DNA of 12,474 bases, taken from positions 1 through 12,474 of the forward strand of contig JAABSN010000093.1 of NCBI GenBank assembly GCA_011390385.1, given 5' to 3'. The notes under the pieces are model-generated. The model worked only from the letters and a program-made list of their open reading frames with translations, was not told where the DNA came from and did no database searches. The translations under genes and the position numbers were made by a program. Shown in pieces: positions 1 through 7,794 of the stretch. Each line of letters opens with the position of its first letter. The first letter of the stretch is position 1. This DNA is from Thioalkalivibrio nitratireducens (lineage in GTDB: Bacteria; Pseudomonadota; Gammaproteobacteria; Ectothiorhodospirales; Ectothiorhodospiraceae).

Positions 1-21
1 GGCCTCGTCTTCCTGTTCTGA
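1..21 (+). CDS. Possible 3' end of an unidentified plus-strand gene
   Basis: Read in frame 1, the window opens with GLVFLF followed by TGA at 19-21. All six sense codons end in G or C, as in the surrounding genes, and an intrinsic terminator begins about 20 nt later. The hydrophobic tail would suit a membrane protein, but six residues cannot identify a family. Frame 2 is also open to a TGA at 41-43, with poorer codon use. This is an inference from codon use and terminator position. Confidence 0.3.
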   Translation, partial: GLVFLF

Positions 22-42
22 TTCGACCGCTACGATCGAGTG

Positions 43-70
43 AAAAAGGCCGGGGCTTGCCCCGGCCTTT
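43..70. terminator. Intrinsic terminator, probably bidirectional
   Basis: A perfect 11-bp stem pairs AAAGGCCGGGG (45-55) with CCCCGGCCTTT (60-70) around a CTTG loop (56-59). The run AAAAA at 43-47 gives a U-rich tail on the minus strand, so it can end transcripts leaving the tgpA operon, whose last stop is at 199. On the plus strand the stem is followed by TTTGGGGTTCTT, a weaker tail, and could end the gene that appears to stop at 21. The rest of the gap up to 198 shows nothing else I can name. Confidence 0.7.
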
Positions 71-198
71 GGGGTTCTTGCCCCTTTGCACGGAGTCGCC
101 CGCCTGCTCGTGCCGGCAAGGCATTCCGGAACGGCGCCGGTAGCGGTCTCGTCGGGGCCGGAGTGATCGCGCGAGGGAATGATTCCACACAACGATTC

Positions 199-2199
199 TC
201 ATGTTCTCGACTTCATCTCGTCGAGTGCCTGCGCGATTTTTCGCCGATAACGCCTCCTTTCGTCGGCATTGAGGTCAGCGAAGCGAAGGTGCGTGTACGC
301 TTGGGAAAAATCGCGTAGCGGCGCCGCCAGCCGGGGGCGGTTCTGGCACACACGGGCCGCGTAAACCTCCATTGTTTCGTGGGGTTTCCGGGCAAGGTGC
401 AGTGCACCGAGCCGGTCGGACAGCCGATCCAGAGCGCGCTGTGCACTGTCGCGCCGATCCGGGGGACGCTGCCAGAGAACAAGAAGTGCAGCCAGGACGG
501 CCAGTCCGCCGAACGAGATCCCAAGTGCAATGAGGATACTGCGCCAATCCGTGGCGTCCAGTCCGAAACGGGCGAACAGTTCCCGTTGGCGTTCCGGGTC
601 GAAGGCCAGCACAAGGCTTTCCCAGCGGAACGTCAGCATGTCGTGCCAATCCGAAACCCGGAGTCGCCATTCCACCGTCCATGACAGCCCTGAACGCCGA
701 AGGAAAGCGGGTGCATCGGCATCGTCGCCAACCCAACCGCTGAGCCCGGTTTCGATGCGTTCCGGGGCAATGGCGGCGGTCGGGTCCATCCTTGTCCAAC
801 CCGTGTCGTCCAGCCAAACCTCGGTCCAGGCGTGCGCATCGGCTTGACGGAGGCGCAGATAGTCGCCTGTATCCATCCACTGTCCGCCCTGGTACCCGAC
901 GATGACGCGCGCGGGAATTCCGGCGGCCCGCATCAGTACCGCAAAGGCTGATGCGTAATGCTCGCAGTAGCCGGCACGGGTCTCGAACAGAAAGACGTCT
1001 GTGGTGTCGCCGGTGAGGCGTGGGGGCCTCAGGGTGTAACGGAAAGGGTCTTCGGAAAAATGTTGGAGAGCCTCTCGAACGATGGCCTGGTGGTCATTGC
1101 CGTGCATCGCGCGCCAGAGGCCCGCCTGTGTCCGCGCGCGCGGGGCGGCTCCAGAGGGCAAGGCCAGTGCTCGTGCCCGTTCAGGTGGTGGTAAGGGTAG
1201 TATGGGTGCCAGTGTCAGATTGGCCTCCCCCGAGTACTGAACGCGATTGGTGATCCGCTGGCTTTGGACCACCTGCAGGTTGTCGAGCAGCCTGGCGTGG
1301 CTGGGTATCTCCACTGGGAAGTCGAGCATCGGCAGGTAACGCGCCCCGGTGGATTCGAGCGTGACCGTATACTGCACCTCGCCGGCAAGCCCGGCCTCAA
1401 TCGGAATCTCCGGTCGGCCGCGATCGACCCGCCAGCCCCGGCCATCGAAATCCGTCATGACCATTGCCCGCCAGTATTGGGCGCTTGACGCCGGAGGAGG
1501 GCCATCGAACCGGACCCGCAGCGCAGTGGCCTCGTTTTCCAGCAATCGGGCGATGTCTCCGGGCTCGAGTCGATCGGACAGGCCGGTTGTTGCGCTCTGA
1601 TCCTGTTCGGGACTGCCCCAGATCGGGCCGGGCACTCGTGGAAAGATCACGAACAGGATGAGCATGATCGGGAGTGCGTGGATCAGCATGGCAGCGGATG
1701 AGCGAGCCAGCCGCGAGAAGGGCAGTGTTCGGCCGGCGTGCACCTGGATCAGCGCAGCGGTGATGAGCCACACGGACAACAGGGAGTAGGCGGCGATCGT
1801 GATCGACTGGTTGAAGAAATACGTCGTGACGACCACGAAATAGCCCAGAAACAGGGATACCACGACATCCCGCTGGCTGTGGACCTCAAGGAGTTTCAGG
1901 GAAAACATGACCAGCAGGAGTGCGGTTCCTGCCTGCTGTCCGAAGACGGTGCCGAACTCGGCAATGGTAAGCCCGCCCCCCGCGAACACCAGTGTGACCA
2001 GCAGCCAGCGCGCGGGTAATCGAGCCCGCGTGACGTGGATCAGCATACGCCATAACCATGCACCCAACACGACGGCAAAGACCCACGGGGGCTGCTCCCA
2101 GGCGTGGGGCAGGGCGGCGATGGGGACCGCGATCAGAAGCAACGGCAGGCCAGGCAATGCCGGCGGCCGCGCCCATGCCCGCGTGAGGAGGCGCATCAT
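199..2199 (-). CDS. tgpA: TgpA-type inner-membrane transglutaminase-like protein (DUF3488 plus transglutaminase core)
   Basis: A protein of 666 aa, near the length of Pseudomonas aeruginosa TgpA. The N-terminal 190 or so residues hold several hydrophobic helices (DUF3488 region). A periplasmic papain-like transglutaminase core follows, then one more membrane helix near residues 553-576 and a short cytoplasmic tail. The catalytic triad is visible: Cys412 in AGYCEHYA, His456 in DAHAWTEVW and Asp472 in MDPT. TgpA is known to matter for viability in P. aeruginosa; its physiological substrate is not firmly known. I chose the ATG at 2199 because it overlaps the DUF58 stop as ATGA and has GAGGA about 10 nt upstream. 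An in-frame extension to 2349 is Arg/Pro-rich and lies inside the DUF58 gene. It is the last gene of the moxR-DUF58-tgpA operon. Confidence 0.9.
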   Translation of the reverse strand: MMRLLTRAWARPPALPGLPLLLIAVPIAALPHAWEQPPWVFAVVLGAWLWRMLIHVTRARLPARWLLVTLVFAGGGLTIAEFGTVFGQQAGTALLLVMFSLKLLEVHSQRDVVVSLFLGYFVVVTTYFFNQSITIAAYSLLSVWLITAALIQVHAGRTLPFSRLARSSAAMLIHALPIMLILFVIFPRVPGPIWGSPEQDQSATTGLSDRLEPGDIARLLENEATALRVRFDGPPPASSAQYWRAMVMTDFDGRGWRVDRGRPEIPIEAGLAGEVQYTVTLESTGARYLPMLDFPVEIPSHARLLDNLQVVQSQRITNRVQYSGEANLTLAPILPLPPPERARALALPSGAAPRARTQAGLWRAMHGNDHQAIVREALQHFSEDPFRYTLRPPRLTGDTTDVFLFETRAGYCEHYASAFAVLMRAAGIPARVIVGYQGGQWMDTGDYLRLRQADAHAWTEVWLDDTGWTRMDPTAAIAPERIETGLSGWVGDDADAPAFLRRSGLSWTVEWRLRVSDWHDMLTFRWESLVLAFDPERQRELFARFGLDATDWRSILIALGISFGGLAVLAALLVLWQRPPDRRDSAQRALDRLSDRLGALHLARKPHETMEVYAARVCQNRPRLAAPLRDFSQAYTHLRFADLNADERRRYRRKIAQALDEMKSRT

Positions 2200-3218
2200 C
2201 GCAGCCTGTCCTCGGGAAGGCCGAACACTGCCAGGGCCCGCAGGCAGCGTTCCCGATGTTCGGTGCCCTGGTCCGGCCCGTGCCGACGACCGGGAATCCG
2301 AAGCCCAAAGGGTTTTCCCGATGCATGCGCCTCGAGTACGTGATGGCAAAGCACCCCGAGACGGAACTCCGGGTCGGATCCCGGGACCCTATCCCAGTCC
2401 AGCCAGACCGGCGTACCCTCGGCGCCGGTCGAGTGCCGTACGAACAGCTGCCCGCTGCGCGCAACTGCCTTCCAGGCGATGCGATTGGGCGCGTCTCCCG
2501 GGCGATATTGACGAATTTCGTCGGGCGACCCTTCCAGCGTCCGGGCGACGGTCGGGTGCTGCCCGTGGTTTTCGTCGGCTACGAGGGGGCTGGCTCCGGC
2601 AGCAATGGGCGCGGGATAGACGAGAATTTCGGTATCCAGCGTGAGCCAGGTCCAGGCCTCGAGCAGACCCAGCGGATATCGCGTGGACAACCGTTGCCGG
2701 GGCGGATGGTGGATGCCTCTGGGAAGGCCGTCCAGCGCCACGGTGACGTCCGCGGATTGTCCCGCTTCGACGAATGCGGGCTCGCTGCTGCGGCCGCCGG
2801 CGGACAGGGACAAGGCCTCGCGGGCGCGGCCATCGGTTTCCTCGAGGCGCAGGCGCAGCAGCGGACGTGTTCCGGCGAAGACCGGCTGCACCGGAAGCAC
2901 CGTCACATTCAGGCCGAGCAGGTTCCGGTGGGTATACCACATCGCGTTATGGCCGATCCCCACGATCAGGAAGGTCAGCAGGAACGCCATGTTGTTGGAA
3001 TAGTTGATCGACCCGAGCAGCATCACCAGCAGAATGGCAAGGAGCGTATAGCCCTGTCGCGTCGGCAGTATGTAGACGCGATCGCGCTTGATTCGCGCCT
3101 GCTGGCCATCGGCTCGGTGCCTGCGCGTGGCCCAGCGGATCAGATCCTCGCGCAACCCCATCCACCAGGGCGATCGAGCCCTGTTTTCATCCGTCGGGGT
3201 CAATTTCCGGGAACGCAT
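2196..3218 (-). CDS. DUF58 domain membrane protein, middle gene of the moxR-DUF58-tgpA operon
   Basis: About 340 aa. Two hydrophobic segments lie near residues 55-72 and 75-93, around the NYSNNMAFLLTF stretch. A soluble part with a von Willebrand A-like DUF58 fold follows. The family hallmark is present at residues 229-254, with EGSPDEIRQYRPGD and then IAWKAVAR. DUF58 proteins are usually coded beside MoxR ATPases and are thought to be their partners or clients; the biochemical role is unknown. The gene ends in an ATGA overlap with tgpA. The start is uncertain. ATG 3218 lies 19 nt inside moxR and has a poor ribosome site. TTG 3203 would give a 4-nt TTGA overlap with the moxR stop. ATG 3161 would remove 19 residues before the membrane segments. 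In-frame sequence upstream of 3218 lies within moxR and looks non-coding. Confidence 0.87.
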   Translation of the reverse strand: MRSRKLTPTDENRARSPWWMGLREDLIRWATRRHRADGQQARIKRDRVYILPTRQGYTLLAILLVMLLGSINYSNNMAFLLTFLIVGIGHNAMWYTHRNLLGLNVTVLPVQPVFAGTRPLLRLRLEETDGRAREALSLSAGGRSSEPAFVEAGQSADVTVALDGLPRGIHHPPRQRLSTRYPLGLLEAWTWLTLDTEILVYPAPIAAGASPLVADENHGQHPTVARTLEGSPDEIRQYRPGDAPNRIAWKAVARSGQLFVRHSTGAEGTPVWLDWDRVPGSDPEFRLGVLCHHVLEAHASGKPFGLRIPGRRHGPDQGTEHRERCLRALAVFGLPEDRLR

Positions 3219-4132
3219 TCCAGGAGCCGCGCGGTGGTCTCCGTATGTGGCTGGGATTCCAGGGCGACGACCCGGTGCCGGGCGACGGAAGGCAGGACCG
3301 CGCGTACGTCGTCGGGAGTCACGAAGCCGCGGCCGTCGATCAGCGCATGAGCGCGGGCCGCCTGCAGCAGACTCAGACCGGCCCTGGGCGAAAGCCCGCT
3401 TCGAAACAGGGCGGGATCCCGGCTGGCGTGCAAGAGTGCCTGGACGTAGTCGAGCAGGGCGGGCCGGGTCACGATCTCCGCAACGGCACGTTGCCATTCC
3501 ACGAGTTCCTCCGGCCCGGCCATCGCCGCCACCGGTTCCGAACCCCCGACTCGGCCGCCGCTCTTGAGCAGTGCGCGTTCGGCTTCGGCCGTCGGGAATC
3601 CGAGTTCGATACACATCAGGAATCGGTCGAGCTGGGATTCCGGCAGCGGATGCGTGCCAATCTGATCAGCGGGATTCTGTGTTGCAATGACGAAAAACGG
3701 TTCGGGAAGCGAGTACGTTTGGCCGTCGACGCTGACCTGGTGTTCCTGCATCGCCTCGAGCAGCGCACTCTGGGTTTTCGGCGGCGCGCGGTTGATCTCG
3801 TCAGCCAGCAGCACCTGGGTGAAGATCGGACCGGGATGGAATTCGAAGCGCGACCGCGATTGTTCGAACACGGAGACACCGAGCACGTCCCCCGGCAGGA
3901 GATCACTGGTGAACTGGATGCGGCGATCATTCAGGCCGAGTACCTGACCCAGGGCATGGGCCAGGGTGGTCTTGCCCACCCCGGGGCGATCCTCGATCAA
4001 CAGGTGCCCGTTCGCCAGGAGACACACGAGCGACAGCCTCACTGCCATGGGTTTGCCGAGGAGAATCCCGTTCAGGGTTTCTTCCACGCGGACGAGATTC
4101 GGGCGTTCCTTTCGGTGTGCAACGGTATTCAT
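3200..4132 (-). CDS. MoxR family AAA+ ATPase
   Basis: 310 aa, the usual length for MoxR AAA+ proteins, which act as chaperone-like ATPases in assembly or activation of partner proteins. Walker A is at 47-56 (EDRPGVGKTT; the first Gly of the loop is Asp48, common in this subgroup). Walker B is LLADE at 108-112, followed by INRAPPKTQ. Sensor 1 is ATQNP at 150-154, and ESQLDRF lies at 165-171. The C-terminal helical lid has RAGLSLLQAARAHA and DVRAVLPSVARHR motifs typical of MoxR. ATG 4132 is supported by AAGGA about 7 nt upstream. It is the first gene of the minus-strand operon, and its stop lies inside the likely DUF58 start. By analogy the cluster works at the inner membrane and periplasm; the exact client here is an inference. 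Confidence 0.93.
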   Translation of the reverse strand: MNTVAHRKERPNLVRVEETLNGILLGKPMAVRLSLVCLLANGHLLIEDRPGVGKTTLAHALGQVLGLNDRRIQFTSDLLPGDVLGVSVFEQSRSRFEFHPGPIFTQVLLADEINRAPPKTQSALLEAMQEHQVSVDGQTYSLPEPFFVIATQNPADQIGTHPLPESQLDRFLMCIELGFPTAEAERALLKSGGRVGGSEPVAAMAGPEELVEWQRAVAEIVTRPALLDYVQALLHASRDPALFRSGLSPRAGLSLLQAARAHALIDGRGFVTPDDVRAVLPSVARHRVVALESQPHTETTARLLECVPGN

Positions 4133-4255
4133 GCGTTATCCTTGTGACACCTGCCTGTTGAGTCTCAATTTCCGCAGGGGTTCCGGTGCGCCGTGTGATA
4201 CCGGCCCTATTATGGACCGTTACCGCTGATATGAACCCCTCCTCACACGCCAGCC
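4133..4255. promoter_or_regulatory. Divergent intergenic region between moxR and the lipid-transport operon
   Basis: This 123-bp gap must hold the promoters of two divergent operons, or they lie inside the flanking genes. TATTAT at 4208-4213 is a plausible -10 on the plus strand, and the minus strand reads CATAAT over 4209-4214, but I see no convincing -35 at proper spacing on either strand. An exact 8-bp inverted repeat, AGGGGTTC (4176-4183) and GAACCCCT (4233-4240), brackets these boxes. CCGGT (4183-4187) and ACCGG (4200-4204) can pair inside it. Confidence 0.4.
4158..4168. repeat. Perfect 11-bp palindrome, candidate operator
   Basis: TTGAG-T-CTCAA is a perfect odd-length palindrome lying 26 nt from the moxR start codon. 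Its position in a divergent intergenic region suits a regulator site, but I do not recognise the protein. Chance occurrence of a 5+5 palindrome in 120 bp is not negligible. Confidence 0.3.
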
Positions 4256-5398
4256 ATGGATGAACGAGACAGCGTCATGCTTCCCGAACTTCGGTATCGC
4301 GTGGAATCCGGGCCCCGGCAGCGCCTGGTGTTTTCCGGACGCATGGATGCGTACACCGTGGGTCCGGTTTGGAGCGCCGTTCTCGCGGCGGCCGAGCGGG
4401 TGCGCGTTGACGGGGAATTTGTTCTCGATCTCTCGGATGTAACCTACTGTGATGGTGCTGGCGCCGCGTTGCTTCACAGTCTGGAACGGGAGCTGGAGAA
4501 ACAGGGCAGTGCGGTCCGAACGAAGGGTTTGACGAATGCCATTGAAGGGCATCTGCAGCCCTACCGTGATGCCGAGGCTGTGGTTTCTGCCCGGCCGCTA
4601 CAGGATGTGCGCTGGACCCAGCGCCTGCGTCAGGGTGTGGTCGCCGTGGGGCATGAAATCTTTGCCCAGGTGTCCTTTATCGGCGCCTATGGGCAGGCGC
4701 TGTTACTGGCTCTGAGATACCCGCGTCGGGTCCGTTGGGGCGACACCCTGCGGGTGGCCGAGGCTGCCGGCTTCCAGGCCCTTCCGATCGTATCGCTGAT
4801 CGCCTTCCTTCTCGGAGTGATCCTGGCGTTCCAATCGGCGATCGCGATGCGGCAGTTCGGTGCCGAGATCTTCGTGGCCGATCTGGTGGCCATCTCGCTG
4901 CTGCGCGAGCTGGGTCCGCTGATGATGGCGATTCTTCTTGCCGGGCGTTCCGGGGCGGCGTTCGCGGCCGAGATCGGGACCATGAAGGTCAACGAGGAGA
5001 TCAATGCGCTGACCACCATGGGGCTGGATCCGGTGCGCTTCCTCGTGGTTCCGAAAATCCTTGCCGGTGTGTTCGTGGCGCCGCTGCTTGCGCTTTACGC
5101 CAACCTGATCGGGCTGCTCGGAGCGGCCCTGGTGATGGTCGGCTTCGGTATTCCGATGGTCGCTTTCTTCAACCAGGTCAGTGGAGCGGTGGGGATGACC
5201 GATCTTGGCTCAGGGTTGTTCAAGGCAGCCGTGTTCGGGTTGCTGGTCGCGAGCGTCGGTTGTCTCCGGGGCCTTCAGACCGGGACCGGAGCGGCGGCCG
5301 TGGGGCGGGCCACCACCAGCGCGGTGGTCAGCGCGATCATCCTGATCGTGATCGTGGACGGTCTGTTCGCGGTCCTGTTCTACCACCTGGGGATATGA
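4256..5398 (+). CDS. MlaE-family ABC permease with fused N-terminal STAS domain
   Basis: 380 aa. Residues 8 to about 115 form an MlaB-like STAS domain (core DLSDVTYCDGAGAALL, 58-73). Residues 130-380 form an MlaE permease with hydrophobic segments near 172-195, 208-232, 266-300, 320-340 and 355-375. The MlaE signature RELGPLMMAILLAGRSGAA begins at 217, and the coupling stretch EINALTTMGLDP spans 248-259. MlaE permeases sit in the inner membrane and move phospholipids with an MlaF ATPase and an MCE protein. Here MlaB and MlaE, separate in Escherichia coli, are one polypeptide. The usual Ser/Thr after the STAS Asp is Gly67. An in-frame stop at 4232-4234 limits the start to ATG 4256 or ATG 4277; neither has a strong ribosome site. 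The 3' end overlaps the ATPase gene by ATGA. Confidence 0.92.
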   Translation: MDERDSVMLPELRYRVESGPRQRLVFSGRMDAYTVGPVWSAVLAAAERVRVDGEFVLDLSDVTYCDGAGAALLHSLERELEKQGSAVRTKGLTNAIEGHLQPYRDAEAVVSARPLQDVRWTQRLRQGVVAVGHEIFAQVSFIGAYGQALLLALRYPRRVRWGDTLRVAEAAGFQALPIVSLIAFLLGVILAFQSAIAMRQFGAEIFVADLVAISLLRELGPLMMAILLAGRSGAAFAAEIGTMKVNEEINALTTMGLDPVRFLVVPKILAGVFVAPLLALYANLIGLLGAALVMVGFGIPMVAFFNQVSGAVGMTDLGSGLFKAAVFGLLVASVGCLRGLQTGTGAAAVGRATTSAVVSAIILIVIVDGLFAVLFYHLGI

Positions 5399-6174
5399 AG
5401 GTGGCGGGTATGGACGACGCAGTGATTCGCGTGGAGGACCTGACCATGGGTTTCGGCTCCATGATCATCATGCAGAACCTGAATTTCAGCGTGCATTCTG
5501 GCGAGATCTTCGTGATTCTGGGGGGATCCGGTAGCGGGAAAAGTACGCTTCTGAAGCACATGATTGGACTCTATCGGCCGATCGCAGGCCGCATTCTGAT
5601 TCATGGTGCCGATATGGCACAGGCTGAGGGTGCTGCGCGCGAAGATATCCTTCGGCAGGTGGGTGTGATGTACCAGATGGGCGCGCTTTTCGGCTCGATG
5701 TCGCTGCTTGAAAACGTGCGGTTGCCGCTGGAAGTCCATACGGCTCTGCCCATGGAGGCGATGAACCGAATTGCCCGCGCGAAGCTCCAACTGGTTGGAC
5801 TGGCGCAGTACGAGGATTTCATGCCTTCGGAGATCAGTGGCGGGATGCAGAAGCGCGCGGCGATCGCGCGGGCGATGGCGCTGGATCCGAGGGTGCTGTT
5901 CCTGGATGAACCGTCGGCGGGCCTGGACCCGATCACGTCGGCCGATCTGGACCAGCTGATCCGTCGGCTGGCGACCAGTCTGGGCATGACTCTTGTCATC
6001 GTGACGCACGAACTGGCCAGCGTCTTCGCGATTGCCGACAGAGCGATCATGCTGGACAAGGAAACGCGGTCGATCGTTGCCGAGGGCGATCCCCGGGTAT
6101 TGCGTGATACCAGCGACCATCCGTGGGTTCAGAGCTTTCTGCGGCGGTCGGAACACGCGGCGCAGCGGTCATGA
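5395..6174 (+). CDS. MlaF-like ABC transporter ATPase (lipid transport)
   Basis: 259 aa, a standard ABC ATPase of the MlaF/Mkl group that would power the permease coded just upstream. Walker A is GGSGSGKS (43-50), the Q-loop Gln94 lies in YQMGALF, and the signature is ISGGMQKR (147-154). Walker B is VLFLDEPSAGLDP (167-179) and the switch His205 lies in THE. The ISGGMQKR signature and YQMGALF Q-loop are typical of MlaF-type rather than general importer ATPases. ATG 5395 overlaps the permease stop as ATGA; ATG 5410 is an alternative with AAGG about 9 nt upstream. The far longer reading frame beginning at 4735 runs through the permease in another frame and is not real there. The stop overlaps the next gene as ATGA, so translation of the three transporter genes is probably coupled. 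Confidence 0.94.
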   Translation: MKVAGMDDAVIRVEDLTMGFGSMIIMQNLNFSVHSGEIFVILGGSGSGKSTLLKHMIGLYRPIAGRILIHGADMAQAEGAAREDILRQVGVMYQMGALFGSMSLLENVRLPLEVHTALPMEAMNRIARAKLQLVGLAQYEDFMPSEISGGMQKRAAIARAMALDPRVLFLDEPSAGLDPITSADLDQLIRRLATSLGMTLVIVTHELASVFAIADRAIMLDKETRSIVAEGDPRVLRDTSDHPWVQSFLRRSEHAAQRS

Positions 6175-7187
6175 GCGCGATGCACCATTTCCGCCTGGGT
6201 TTGTTCATACTGGGCGCTGTCGCGGCACTGATCATCGTGTTGACGGTGATGGGGACCGGGAACCTGCTACGTCCTACGGTGCTGATCGAGACCTACATCG
6301 ACGGCTCGGTTCAGGGTCTCGATGTCGGTGCGCCGATCAAGTTCCGGGGCGTGACCATCGGCGATGTGACCCGGCTTGGGTTTACTTCGGTCGAATACCA
6401 GGACGATACCCCTCCGGCCCAGCGCAAGCGGTATGTGCTGGTGGAAGGCCGGGTGCGCCCGGATCGTTTCGCTTCGACGACCCGCGAGAGCCTGTTCAAC
6501 GAGGATCTGCTGGGGCCACTGGTCGATGCGGGATTACGGGTCCGCATGACCGCTCAGGGCGTCACCGGGATCAATTTCCTCGAACTCGATTTCCTCGATG
6601 CGGAAGCGCATCCGGCACTGCCGGTCGACTGGGAACCGCGTGCCGTCTATATTCCGTCGGCACCGAGTATCGCCGTGCAGTTCATCGAATATGCGGAAAA
6701 CCTGTTGCGGCGGCTCGATCGCCTCGACATCGAGGGTGTCATCAATCACACGATCGCCACCCTGACCAGGCTGGAGCAAACGCTGGCATCGCTTGATGTC
6801 GAGCGTGTCACTCGCCAAGTGACGGGATTGACCGAGGAGTTGCAGCACACGGCGGTGCAGAGTCGGGCCATGCTGCAGGCGGCGGAACGCATTCTGAACG
6901 ACCCGGACATGGCCGCACTGCCCGGCGAGACCCGTACCACTCTGCAGTTGCTGCGTGGCGCGATCGACGGTGCCGGTATCGGGGAATTGATCGGCCAGAT
7001 CGAACAGGTTGTGATCCGGTTGGATCGCGGATTGGATATCAACGAGCGGAAATTGGCGGTGACGCTGTCGGATCTGCAGTCAGCCACCGCGACGTTGCGC
7101 GCCCTGAGTGAGGACGCGCGCCGCGATCCAGCGGGTGCCATTTTTGGTGCACCGCCGCCGCGAAGTACGATCGAACGGGGTCGATGA
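6171..7187 (+). CDS. MCE-domain (MlaD-like) lipid-binding protein
   Basis: 338 aa. A single membrane anchor lies at about residues 9-29. One MCE domain covers roughly 37-135 and includes VQGLDVGAPIKFRGVTIGDV. A long alpha-helical region of about 165-315 follows and ends with DPAGAIFGAPPP, a tail common in this family. MCE proteins form hexameric rings on the periplasmic face and pass lipids to or from the MlaE/MlaF core. It has one MCE domain, as in MlaD, not the three of PqiB or seven of LetB/YebT. Its helical tail is longer than that of E. coli MlaD. ATG 6171 is chosen for the ATGA overlap with the ATPase stop; ATG 6180 is possible. An extension to 6123 reads in another frame through the ATPase. 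Confidence 0.92.
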   Translation: MSAMHHFRLGLFILGAVAALIIVLTVMGTGNLLRPTVLIETYIDGSVQGLDVGAPIKFRGVTIGDVTRLGFTSVEYQDDTPPAQRKRYVLVEGRVRPDRFASTTRESLFNEDLLGPLVDAGLRVRMTAQGVTGINFLELDFLDAEAHPALPVDWEPRAVYIPSAPSIAVQFIEYAENLLRRLDRLDIEGVINHTIATLTRLEQTLASLDVERVTRQVTGLTEELQHTAVQSRAMLQAAERILNDPDMAALPGETRTTLQLLRGAIDGAGIGELIGQIEQVVIRLDRGLDINERKLAVTLSDLQSATATLRALSEDARRDPAGAIFGAPPPRSTIERGR

Positions 7188-7188
7188 G

Positions 7189-7791
7189 ATGAAAACCAAT
7201 TTCGGGGTGCGGCTGGTCTACGTGTTTCCGTTGCTGGCTGCGCTCGGCGGGGGCTGTACATTGCTGCCTGAGCGACCGGCGGTTGATCGATCCTGGTTCC
7301 TGCTCGAGATCCCGGAAATCGAGCAGGCCGACCGGGAACGATCGCCGGTTACGGTGGAACTGGCCTCGATCCGGGTCGCACCAGCCTTCGCGGGCAAGGG
7401 TCTCGTCTACCGATTGGGCTCCTATCGGTACGAATCGGATTTCTACAACGAATGGTTCCTCGACCCCCGTGACCATGTGGACCAGCTTCTGCGCGAGCGA
7501 TGGACACGCGAGAACGGACACGTGAGTCTTGTCACCGATGCGCGTGCCGATCCGCAGGCACATCAGATCGACATTCTGGTGACTTCGCTTTACGGTGATC
7601 TGGAGACGGATGGGCCGGGAATGGCGCGGGTGGGCCTGCGGGTGTTCGCCCGGGGCTCTTCGGGGTCCCGGCTGTGGGAACTCGAGCGGCAGGTGCCGAT
7701 GCAGTCGCGGAACCCGGAGGCACTGGTGGCGGCCCTGTCGATCGGTATGGCCGCATTGTTCGACGAACTGGAACAACGCCTGGGAGAGTGA
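7189..7791 (+). CDS. PqiC-like auxiliary lipoprotein of the MCE transporter (ABC-type transport auxiliary component family)
   Basis: 200 aa from ATG 7189, one base after the MCE stop. The N-terminus is a signal peptide (MKTNFGVR, then a hydrophobic stretch) ending in LGGGC with Cys23 as the likely lipidated residue. The lipobox is not canonical, since position -3 is Gly. After it, RSWFLLEIPE and GLVYRLGSYRYESDFYNEWFLDPRDHVDQLL (about 64-94) match the PqiC/ABC_trans_aux pattern, in which a secreted lipoprotein carries a YxxxFYNxW-like segment. PqiC is an outer-membrane lipoprotein partner of the PqiB MCE tunnel, so this gene likely supplies the outer-membrane end of the transporter. No MlaC-like periplasmic carrier gene is present here. 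A possible extension to 7108 is Arg-rich and overlaps the MCE gene. Confidence 0.82.
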   Translation: MKTNFGVRLVYVFPLLAALGGGCTLLPERPAVDRSWFLLEIPEIEQADRERSPVTVELASIRVAPAFAGKGLVYRLGSYRYESDFYNEWFLDPRDHVDQLLRERWTRENGHVSLVTDARADPQAHQIDILVTSLYGDLETDGPGMARVGLRVFARGSSGSRLWELERQVPMQSRNPEALVAALSIGMAALFDELEQRLGE

Positions 7792-7794
7792 ATC

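Noticed and set aside
2256..4147. Long plus-strand open frames (2256-3350 and 3245-4147)
   Set aside because: They are mirror images of the DUF58 and moxR genes and carry no motif. The minus-strand products are certain families.
4231..4263. Ten-codon leader frame (MNPSSHASHG) ending across the permease start codon
   Set aside because: It has no ribosome site, regulatory codon run or attenuator structure. Such short frames arise by chance.
4735..5394. In-frame upstream extension of the MlaF-like ATPase
   Set aside because: It reads the permease gene in the wrong frame, is Arg/Gly-rich and lacks any domain; the ATGA overlap at 5395 gives the real start.
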